A stretch of DNA of 5,414 bases from assembly GCA_015233755.1 (NCBI GenBank), contig JADFXA010000169.1, positions 1 through 5,414 on the forward strand. The letters are read 5' to 3'. Each line of letters begins with the position of its first letter. Position 1 is the stretch's first letter. The position numbers and the translations under genes were made by a program. This stretch comes from Desulfamplus sp. (GTDB lineage Bacteria; Desulfobacterota; Desulfobacteria; Desulfobacterales; Desulfobacteraceae). Below, piece after piece: positions 1 through 5,414 of this stretch. Below the pieces are notes generated by a model. The model was not told the DNA's origin, did not search any database, and was given only the letters and a program-made list of their open reading frames with translations.

Positions 1-420
1 ATTCAAATCTTAATCATCAACGCTTCTGAAAAAAAAAATATAAAACCTCTGCTTGCTAAACTTAAAGGCAAACCAATTCTAACTATTGGTGATTTTCAAG
101 GATTTGCTCACAATGGAGGAATAATAAATTTTTTCAAAAAAGCCAATAACAGAATAGGATTTGAAATAAACATGGAATCAAAAGAGCTATCAGGTATAAA
201 GATAAGTTCACATCTTCTTAAATTGGGTAAAATTGTAAACTCTTCTGGCGTGAAATATCAACAAGATGAGAAATCTGAAAATAGCGATAAATCTCAAATC
301 AGTGATCAGGAGATGACAATTAGTAAGGGACTAAAGAAGATTGGCGAAGGGATAAAGAGCATTGGAGAGGAAGTAAAGAATATAGGTCAAGAGCTAAATA
401 AAAAAGGGGGAAAATTATGA
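1..420 (+). CDS. YfiR-like (DUF4154) periplasmic regulator, 5' end missing
   Basis: The frame is open from base 1, so the gene starts outside the window. The ATG at 172 is an internal methionine, because the 57 codons before it already encode conserved family sequence. The visible 139 residues begin with the second half of a YfiR/DUF4154 domain (residues 1-80). Its typical pattern is present: a strand ending in IINAS, then [17 protein letters not shown], a strand around RIGFEIN, and [12 protein letters not shown]. Known family members are exported to the periplasm and repress an inner-membrane CHASE8 protein (YfiN); the signal peptide would lie outside the window. No cysteine is present in the visible part, so the C-terminal disulfide described for Pseudomonas YfiR is absent. 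Residues 81-104 are polar and low in complexity, and residues 105-132 are regular amphipathic heptads, an extension not usual for the family. The stop overlaps the next start as ATGA, so this protein and the kinase are almost certainly functional partners. The family call is confident; the repressor role is inferred. Confidence 0.85.
   Translation: MQILIINASEKKNIKPLLAKLKGKPILTIGDFQGFAHNGGIINFFKKANNRIGFEINMESKELSGIKISSHLLKLGKIVNSSGVKYQQDEKSENSDKSQISDQEMTISKGLKKIGEGIKSIGEEVKNIGQELNKKGGKL
334..396 (+). repeat. Three 21-bp degenerate tandem repeats encoding heptads
   Basis: Three consecutive 21-base units encode [14 protein letters not shown] and KNIGQEL, following the pattern K-x-I-G-x-x-(I/L/V). 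The preceding seven residues (MTISKGL) fit the same hydrophobic spacing. Isoleucine, leucine and valine fall at alternating 4- and 3-residue intervals, which predicts an amphipathic helix or coiled coil at the C-terminus of the YfiR-like protein. The DNA units have diverged more than the protein pattern, which suggests selection on the helix and not a recent duplication. Confidence 0.75.
401..416 (+). promoter_or_regulatory. Ribosome binding site for the hybrid kinase
   Basis: A purine run, AAAAAGGGGG at 401-410, lies six bases before the ATG at 417, inside the last codons of the upstream gene. With the ATGA stop/start overlap it supports 417 as the kinase start and indicates translational coupling. 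The later in-frame ATGs at 540, 546 and 600 have no comparable purine run before them. Confidence 0.7.
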
Positions 421-2864
421 GCCTATTTAAGAGAGAAGAAACTATTTCCGATCAACGGACAATTTTCCCTAAAAAAAAATCTGATTGGGCAATCTCTATT
501 GATTGTAAAAATAGAGATTGCATTAATCCATTAGAAACAATGCGTATGCACAAAAGGCTTTTTCACCTTTTCTTGTCAAAGCAGAGTCTTAAAAGCAAAA
601 TGTTTATGATGATTTTTATAAGCAATGTAGCAGCACTTATTTTTGCTGGCTCTTTTTTTGTTATAAATGATCTTCACATAATGAAATCAACAATCAACTA
701 TGTAGCCTCATCTCTTACGGCTTTAGTTGAGACACACATTGAAGCCCCACTCTATTTTAACGATCCAGAAGCAGCTGAAGAGACTTTAAGCTCTTTAAAG
801 GAGAATAACGATATTCTTGCAGCAGGTGTTTACAATGATAAAGGTGAACTCTTTGCATCTTACATAGTTAGCTCAAATGTTGAACAGAGCGACTCTATTA
901 CTCTTGATGAATTGAAAAATAAAGAGTTTCTGCCTGATGGTCTAAAACATTGTGCTAAATATATTGAATCACATAAGACCATTATGTTTAATGGAAAACG
1001 GCTTGGCCACCTTTTGATTATTGCTGGTACAAGCAAAATCATGAAGTTAGTTATATGGTATGTTGGATATAATATTGTCATTATCCTTGCGGCAGGACTT
1101 TTAATCTATCTTATCTCATCAAGATTTATGAGAATTTTGGCTGCCCCAGTTGCAACTTTGACCAATGCCGTCAAATTAATATCAAAGGAGAAGAACTACT
1201 CTCTTCGAGTGCCGTGTTATGCTAACTCCTATGATGAGATACATTATATGATTCAAGCATTTAATCAAATGATAAGCGAAATTCAGGTAAGAGATTTTGA
1301 ACTTGAAAATCATAAGACAATTTTAGAAGAGAAAGTTCAAGAGAGAACAAGAAGGCTTCAAGATTTAAACCATGAGCTTATGGTCTCTAAAGAGAAGGCA
1401 GAAGTTGCAAACAAAGCAAAAAGTGCATTTCTTGCAAGCATGAGCCACGAGCTTAGAACTCCTTTAAACGGTATTCTTGGCTATACACAAATAATGGAGA
1501 GAAACGGCAATCTTCAGGAAAAAGAGCTAAAACAACTTAGGATAATCAGCCAAAGCGGCGAGCATCTTCTTATGATGATTAACGACATTTTGGATTTATC
1601 AAAGATTGAAGCTGGAAAGATGGAGATAAATCCAGTTGAGTTTTCTCTTGCAGGGCTTTTAGAGGCAACATCTGCTATTACTCGTATCAAGGCAAAAAAG
1701 AAGAATATAAGTTTTAAACTTAAAGTATCTGAAAACTTACCTAAATGGGTTATTGGTGATGAGGTAAGAATCCGTCAGGTGTTGTTTAATATTTTGGATA
1801 ATGCAGTTAAATTCACAAAAGAAGGGGTAGTTGAATATATTGTTGAGCATGACCTTGATTCCCCAAAAGGTTCAAATAGTTGGATTCGCTTCTCAATCAG
1901 AGATTCAGGAGCAGGAATTGATGAGAATGATTTAGAAAAGATATTTTATCCGTTTGAGCAGGCCGGAAATCAAAACGATAGTTCCCAGGGGACAGGGCTG
2001 GGACTTGCCATATCCCAGAGGCTTGTGAGACTTATGGGAAGCGAACTTTTTGTACAATCAACACCTGGAGAGGGTAGTATCTTCAGCTTTTCTATCAATC
2101 TTCCGGAAACCAGCGGCAGGGAGATTAAACTTGAATCTGACAGACACATTGCAGGAATTGCAAACAAAAACTTTCATATCCTTGTGGCCGATGACAATCT
2201 GAATAATAGAGAACTTTTAAGGGATGCTCTTGAACCTCTCGGGTTTCATGTTCATATGGCAGATAATGGAAAGGAGTGTATTGAAAGGGCTCTTGAAAAC
2301 AAGCCTGATGTTATTTTGATGGATCTTATGATGCCTAAAATGAACGGTTTTGAAGCGGTCGAACTTATCAGACGAAACCCTGCTTTAAAGGGAATTCTTA
2401 TTATTGCAATATCTGCGAGCGTGGTTAATGAGTCAAGGGAGAAGAGTCTTAGAGCAGGATGCGATGAATTTCTGACAAAACCGGTAAGCCTCAACTCGCT
2501 TTTTACAGTGATCTCAAAGTATAAAGATATTGAATGGCTATATAAAACTGAGGAGGATACTGAGACAGCCGCTATATCTGGCGAACAAGATGCTTATGAA
2601 GATACCTCAGCTTTAAAAGAGGCAAGAGACTCAACAGGATTTTCTGAAGAAAACAAGCGCTATCTTTCAGAAAGTATCAAAAATCTTGATGAGCTTTTAG
2701 AAGTTGCAAAACAGGGTGATGTTGCAGGTATTCAGGAGTGGGTACAAGCCATTTCAGCAACAGGTGATGTGGTTTTACGGTTTAAAAACATGGTCAATCA
2801 ATTTGCAGACAACTTCATGATTGACGAGGTGGTTACGCTGGTTGAAAAAATTATTGCATCATAG
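417..2864 (+). CDS. CHASE8-HAMP hybrid sensor histidine kinase with receiver domain
   Basis: This 815-residue inner-membrane kinase would sense a periplasmic signal and pass phosphate from a histidine to its own receiver aspartate. Visible order: cytoplasmic N-terminus (1-60), TM1 (about 62-84), a CHASE8-like periplasmic domain (about 86-205, with [15 protein letters not shown] and a [13 protein letters not shown] strand), TM2 (about 209-234), HAMP (about 235-292) and a coiled linker. HisKA follows, with [12 protein letters not shown] and phosphorylatable His344, then HATPase with the N box around Asn458/Asn462, DSGAG at 496-500, FYPFEQ at 510-515 and GTGLGL at 525-530. The receiver (about 586-702) has acidic Asp592/Asp593, phosphoacceptor Asp636, Ser666 and Lys688. 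All catalytic residues are intact. A 110-residue helical tail without histidine follows, so it is not a standard HPt domain. The gene overlaps the YfiR-like gene by four bases, which suggests YfiR-type periplasmic control. The architecture is certain; the signal, the downstream regulator and the YfiR control are inferred. Confidence 0.93.
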   Translation: MSLFKREETISDQRTIFPKKKSDWAISIDCKNRDCINPLETMRMHKRLFHLFLSKQSLKSKMFMMIFISNVAALIFAGSFFVINDLHIMKSTINYVASSLTALVETHIEAPLYFNDPEAAEETLSSLKENNDILAAGVYNDKGELFASYIVSSNVEQSDSITLDELKNKEFLPDGLKHCAKYIESHKTIMFNGKRLGHLLIIAGTSKIMKLVIWYVGYNIVIILAAGLLIYLISSRFMRILAAPVATLTNAVKLISKEKNYSLRVPCYANSYDEIHYMIQAFNQMISEIQVRDFELENHKTILEEKVQERTRRLQDLNHELMVSKEKAEVANKAKSAFLASMSHELRTPLNGILGYTQIMERNGNLQEKELKQLRIISQSGEHLLMMINDILDLSKIEAGKMEINPVEFSLAGLLEATSAITRIKAKKKNISFKLKVSENLPKWVIGDEVRIRQVLFNILDNAVKFTKEGVVEYIVEHDLDSPKGSNSWIRFSIRDSGAGIDENDLEKIFYPFEQAGNQNDSSQGTGLGLAISQRLVRLMGSELFVQSTPGEGSIFSFSINLPETSGREIKLESDRHIAGIANKNFHILVADDNLNNRELLRDALEPLGFHVHMADNGKECIERALENKPDVILMDLMMPKMNGFEAVELIRRNPALKGILIIAISASVVNESREKSLRAGCDEFLTKPVSLNSLFTVISKYKDIEWLYKTEEDTETAAISGEQDAYEDTSALKEARDSTGFSEENKRYLSESIKNLDELLEVAKQGDVAGIQEWVQAISATGDVVLRFKNMVNQFADNFMIDEVVTLVEKIIAS

Positions 2865-2898
2865 ATTTGACAACTTTTAAAAAGTTGTCAAATCTTTT
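2863..2898 (+). terminator. Rho-independent terminator of the YfiR-kinase operon
   Basis: A perfect 14-bp stem pairs 2864-2877 with 2881-2894 around a TAA loop, extendable by one A-T pair (2863/2895). It is followed by TTTT (2895-2898) and then A-rich sequence. The left arm begins in the TAG stop codon of the hybrid kinase. The T run is short, so efficiency is uncertain. Read on the - strand, the same stem is followed by T6 only after about 11 bases, so it may act weakly for the convergent PAS kinase gene too. Confidence 0.8.
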
Positions 2899-2928
2899 AA
2901 AAAAACTATGCATGATATTAATGTAAAC

Positions 2929-4761
2929 CTACTGTTCAACCGTACTTACAGGCAGACAGATTGTAAATGTTGCTCCTTCTCCTAACCTGCTTGTAACCTG
3001 GATATCTCCGCCATGATCCTTTACAAACCCGTAGCATACAGATAACCCCAATCCAACCCCTTTTACGCTGTCGGTTTTTGTCGTGAAGAACGAATCAAAA
3101 ATCTTCTCTATATGCTCCTCTTTAATGCCTGTACCGGTATCAGAGATGATTATACAGACTTTGGTCTTATGATTTTCTGTTGAGATCTTTAGCTTCCCAC
3201 CGTCAGGCATTGCATCCATTGCATTGGAGATCATATTGAGAAAAACCTGTCTCAACTGATCCTTTGATGCATACACCATAGGCATATCCTCTTCAAAATT
3301 ATACTCAAACTTTACGCTGTTTTCCCTGAACCGTTTTTCATACAGAAGAACTATCTCATCTAAAACTGTATTGATATTAATATTTATTTTTTTCTCCTGA
3401 TCCGGCTTTGAAAAGGAGAGCATTTTTCTGAGCATCTCTGCAAGCCTGACTGTTTCAGATATCGACATGTCAAGAAGTTTACGCCGTTTGTTCTGGGGTG
3501 ATATCTCTGTTTTCATAAGCTCCAGAGTATTCATTATGCCAAACAGAGGGTTATTGAGTTCATGGGCAATCTGGGAGGTAAGACGCCCCATTGCAGCTAA
3601 TTTTTCAGACTGAAGTAGCTGCTGGCGGGTTTCGCTAAGTTTTCTCTCCATGGCAAGGCGTTCACCAAGGTCAACAAAAATACCAACAGATGCAAGCTCT
3701 TTGCCATCATCATCATACAGAATGGCTGCAGAGAGGTTACCCTCAATCTCCTTTCCAAGGATATTTGTAAATGTAATGGGATTGGAATTAAGTTTACCTA
3801 CACCACCATAATCACTTGAACGGAGCTTTTTCATAACCTGTTTTGCAAGGTCTCCTTGATAAACTTCTGTAATATTTATCTTACCGATTACATCTTCAGC
3901 ACTTTGCCCAAAGACTGCTTCCGCACCTTTATTCCAGAGAAGAATATTTCCCTTCAAATCTGCCGCCATTATGGCATTGGGAGAACAATCAATTGTTTTA
4001 TCCAGAAAATTAAGGGCTTTTTTCATCTTGTCTTCCATCATCTTGCGCTGGGACTGATCTACAACAATTCCCTCATATCCGAGCACATTACCTTTTTCAT
4101 CATATCTGACATGGCTTGTCACCAGAACCTGAATCCGGTTACCATCTCTGCGTCGATACTCATCTTCATAATCAATAACCCTTCCCTCTTTTTCGACAAT
4201 TTCCATAAATTTTCTTCTGTTTTCAGGTTCAACGTAAAGGTCGCGTGCAATATCCATGGCAAGAAAATTGTCCTTGTTTGTATAGCCAAGCATCTTCAGA
4301 AATGCGGGGTTCACATCTAAAAATTTCCCCTGTTTGCTGCTTATAAAAACTCCGCATCCTGCATGGTCAAAAAGCCTTTTGTATCCCTCTTCGGAAGATT
4401 TAAGCCTTGCCTGCTGCTCTTTTCTGCGGGTTATATCACGATAAAGGGACAACTTGAATCTGGTACCATCCGGATTGGTAATTGGTAATTCAATCAGGCT
4501 AAAAGTTTTCTTCACATGCTCCAAATAAACCTCACCATAGTGGGTCTCACCTTTATCAAACACCTCTTGGAACTTGCACCATGAACATATTCCGTTTCCA
4601 TTATTTATGACTTCATAGCATTTTTTACCTACACCATCTCCGAAGATTTTGATCATAGCATCGTTCATATATTCAACAGTGTGGTTATTGTTGATGATGT
4701 AAATTCCATCATCAATAGCTTTAAGAGCTTCTACTAATCTGGAGGATTTAATGTCGGTCAT
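2929..4761 (-). CDS. Cytoplasmic three-PAS sensor histidine kinase (NtrB-like core)
   Basis: This 610-residue histidine kinase has no signal peptide or membrane segment, so it should sense an internal cue. It has three PAS domains: about 5-112, 122-240 (opening with the S-box-type SSEEGYKRLF) and 248-368. PAS1 carries Cys48, Cys59 and Cys62 (C-x10-C-x2-C), a possible metal, heme or redox site. A short coiled linker leads to HisKA, with QIAHELNNPLFGIM and phosphorylatable His400. The HATPase domain has the N box at Asn509/Asn513, DTGTG at 541-545, FFTTK at 558-562 and GVGLGL at 568-573. This style is typical of NtrB/AtoS-like kinases, which often pair with sigma-54 activators, but no response regulator is adjacent, so the partner is unknown. 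The start at 4761 is supported by AAGGAG nine bases upstream. It follows metF in the same direction after 269 bases, probably as a separate unit, and converges on the hybrid kinase. No missing residues or frameshift are seen. Confidence 0.93.
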   Translation of the reverse strand: MTDIKSSRLVEALKAIDDGIYIINNNHTVEYMNDAMIKIFGDGVGKKCYEVINNGNGICSWCKFQEVFDKGETHYGEVYLEHVKKTFSLIELPITNPDGTRFKLSLYRDITRRKEQQARLKSSEEGYKRLFDHAGCGVFISSKQGKFLDVNPAFLKMLGYTNKDNFLAMDIARDLYVEPENRRKFMEIVEKEGRVIDYEDEYRRRDGNRIQVLVTSHVRYDEKGNVLGYEGIVVDQSQRKMMEDKMKKALNFLDKTIDCSPNAIMAADLKGNILLWNKGAEAVFGQSAEDVIGKINITEVYQGDLAKQVMKKLRSSDYGGVGKLNSNPITFTNILGKEIEGNLSAAILYDDDGKELASVGIFVDLGERLAMERKLSETRQQLLQSEKLAAMGRLTSQIAHELNNPLFGIMNTLELMKTEISPQNKRRKLLDMSISETVRLAEMLRKMLSFSKPDQEKKINININTVLDEIVLLYEKRFRENSVKFEYNFEEDMPMVYASKDQLRQVFLNMISNAMDAMPDGGKLKISTENHKTKVCIIISDTGTGIKEEHIEKIFDSFFTTKTDSVKGVGLGLSVCYGFVKDHGGDIQVTSRLGEGATFTICLPVSTVEQ

Positions 4762-4776
4762 GGTGGAGATCTCCTT
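4762..4776 (-). promoter_or_regulatory. Ribosome binding site for the PAS kinase
   Basis: Read on the - strand, AAGGAG (4776-4771) lies nine bases before the ATG, a near-consensus Shine-Dalgarno that fixes the start at 4761. It overlaps a perfect 10-bp palindrome, GGAGATCTCC, at 4765-4774. The palindrome has no loop, so it may be accidental. Confidence 0.75.
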
Positions 4777-4848
4777 ATTTTTCTATTCTTTTATTCATCT
4801 ATTTGAATCGAGCAATTTTAACCTTAGAATTATGTATCATGCGTTTTT

Positions 4849-4933
4849 AACTTTATTTTAGCCCTGAAATAAAGTTCGGGGCTAAAATAACTGAAGTCGG
4901 CTTTAAGCCGACTATTATTACAGTTCAATTTAG
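4849..4933. repeat. Cluster of nested inverted repeats, REP-like or leader structure
   Basis: Hairpin A pairs TTATTTTAGCCC (4853-4864) with GGGCTAAAATAA (4879-4890), a perfect 12-bp stem extendable inward by four pairs including one G-T. Hairpin B pairs AACTTTATTT (4849-4858) with AAATAAAGTT (4867-4876), a perfect 10-bp stem that shares bases with A, so only one can form. Hairpin C pairs AGTCGGCT (4895-4902) with AGCCGACT (4906-4913). Outer arms AACTG/CAGTT (4889-4893/4921-4925) and CTAAA/TTTAG (4882-4886/4929-4933) could enclose C. No T run follows the stems on either strand, so these are not standard terminators. The compact palindromes resemble repetitive extragenic elements, but only one copy is visible here. 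A structured leader of the PAS kinase mRNA is an alternative. Confidence 0.6.
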
Positions 4934-5030
4934 TGGAGTTCTTTAGAATTTATCCGTGCGATTTATAGCTCGGATAAGAAGAGCTATCATAAGACAATCT
5001 CCAAAATTAGAATTGCTGCTATTATATCTA

Positions 5031-5414
5031 TTAAACTATAGGTCTTGGCAGCACTCCTGCTCTTTCTGCTATTTCAGGTACCATGTGCTCCCACTCAATT
5101 GCCATCAGATGAACTCCAGCAACCCCTTTCATCTCTTTAAACTCCTCAATCTGCTCAAGGGCAAACTTAATGCCCTCTTCTGCCTGTTTCCCTTTTTCCG
5201 CACCTTTCAGGCGATTTATAAGAGACTCTGGCACATCCATTCCAGGAACCATCTTGCCCATAAACGTTGCCATTCTGGCACTTTTCATCGGAGTTACCCC
5301 TGCAAGAATATAGCATTTTTCATGCAACCCCATATCAACAACCTGTTTCATAAATGTTCTAAATTTCTCCATGTTGTAGATACACTGGGTTTGAATAAAA
5401 TCTGCACCTGCTGC
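5031..5414 (-). CDS. metF: 5,10-methylenetetrahydrofolate reductase, C-terminal part
   Basis: The last 127 residues of MetF are visible; the gene runs off the right edge and the frame is open to base 5414. The enzyme is a flavoprotein TIM barrel that interconverts methylene- and methyl-tetrahydrofolate, feeding methionine synthesis or, in acetogens and some sulfate reducers, the methyl branch of the Wood-Ljungdahl pathway. Visible family signatures are ADFIQTQCIYNMEKF, whose second Gln should correspond to the folate-contacting Gln183 of E. coli MetF, then ILAGVTPMKS, a MVPGMDVPESLINRL helix, EEGIKFALEQIEEF and GVHLMAIEWEHMVPEI near the end. The ATG at 5372 is internal, since conserved sequence precedes it. 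Full-length enzymes have about 290-300 residues, so roughly 170 are missing. Ending soon after the last conserved motif fits the short bacterial/anaerobic type without a regulatory domain. Whether a metV partner lies upstream cannot be seen. Family assignment is confident; the pathway role is inferred. Confidence 0.9.
   Translation of the reverse strand, partial: AAGADFIQTQCIYNMEKFRTFMKQVVDMGLHEKCYILAGVTPMKSARMATFMGKMVPGMDVPESLINRLKGAEKGKQAEEGIKFALEQIEEFKEMKGVAGVHLMAIEWEHMVPEIAERAGVLPRPIV

Larger units (their letters stand above)
4762..5030. other. Intergenic region between metF and the PAS kinase
   Basis: This 269-base gap contains no convincing gene. It should hold the metF transcript end and the PAS kinase promoter, both on the - strand. 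The part nearest the kinase (4775-4848) is AT-rich, but no clear -35/-10 pair at good spacing could be chosen. The middle holds the inverted-repeat cluster. The part nearest metF has two mutually exclusive 7-bp hairpins, ATAGCTC/GAGCTAT (4965-4971/4981-4987) and TTATCCG/CGGATAA (4950-4956/4971-4977), with no T run. No standard terminator for metF was found. Confidence 0.6.

Noticed and set aside
172..420. A separate 82-residue gene starting at the ATG at 172
   Set aside because: The same frame is open to base 1 and encodes conserved YfiR sequence before 172, so this ATG is an internal methionine of a longer gene cut by the window edge.
860..1081. Minus-strand reading frame within the hybrid kinase, with two similar ones at 1970-2167 and 2252-2494
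   Set aside because: All are short, antisense to conserved kinase domains, lack recognisable motifs, and are best explained as chance frames.
2529..2864. HPt phosphotransfer domain at the end of the hybrid kinase
   Set aside because: No histidine occurs after the receiver domain, so the defining phosphorylated residue is absent.
3856..4320. A 154-codon + strand reading frame inside the PAS kinase
   Set aside because: It lies wholly antisense to well-conserved PAS coding sequence, its protein resembles no family I recognise, and its composition is that of a reverse-frame shadow.
4775..4848. Sigma-70 promoter for the PAS kinase on the - strand
   Set aside because: AT-rich hexamers such as CATAAT and TTGCTC occur, but no -35/-10 pair with good matches and 16-18 base spacing was found, so no site is claimed.
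4853..4890. Rho-independent terminator for metF
   Set aside because: The stem is strong but no T run follows it on the - strand, and it lies about 140 bases past the metF stop.
1..5414. CRISPR array, tRNA, rRNA or transposase gene
   Set aside because: No regularly spaced direct repeats, no tRNA or rRNA-like sequence, and no transposase motifs were seen on either strand.

Overview
The window is an ordinary bacterial chromosomal stretch dominated by two-component signalling genes. It is moderately AT-rich. It holds, left to right: the 3' part of a periplasmic YfiR-like (DUF4154) protein gene and a membrane hybrid histidine kinase gene, both on the + strand; then a PAS-domain histidine kinase gene and the 3' part of a methylenetetrahydrofolate reductase gene (metF), both on the - strand. 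The taxon cannot be fixed from the sequence. The multi-PAS kinase with a Cys-x10-Cys-x2-Cys PAS domain, and the short folate-reductase type often found in anaerobes with C1 pathways, fit a Gram-negative, Desulfobacterota-like bacterium. That placement is inference.

Bases 1-2864 form one translationally coupled pair. The YfiR-like frame is open from base 1, so its start lies outside the window, and its TGA overlaps the kinase ATG as ATGA at 417-420. YfiR proteins are periplasmic repressors of the CHASE8-HAMP-GGDEF enzyme YfiN. Here the partner has the same kind of N-terminal half (TM, CHASE8-like periplasmic domain, TM, HAMP), but its output is HisKA, HATPase and a receiver instead of GGDEF. 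The likely reading is a YfiR-controlled phosphorelay kinase: the same periplasmic switch with a different cytoplasmic output.

A 14-15 bp hairpin followed by a short T run starts inside the kinase stop codon. It ends this operon and lies in the 64 bp gap between the convergent genes.

Bases 2929-4761 (- strand) encode a soluble kinase with three PAS domains and an NtrB-like catalytic core. No response regulator gene is next to it. Bases 4762-5030 are non-coding and unusually rich in inverted repeats, including pairs of mutually exclusive hairpins. They may be a REP-like or small mobile repeat, or part of the kinase leader. From 5031 to the right edge is the C-terminal part of MetF on the - strand, upstream of the PAS kinase and in the same direction.

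No tRNA, rRNA, CRISPR array or transposase was seen. The most distinctive points are the YfiR/CHASE8 histidine kinase architecture, a regular heptad tail on the YfiR-like protein, the cysteine-bearing PAS domain and the structured intergenic region.
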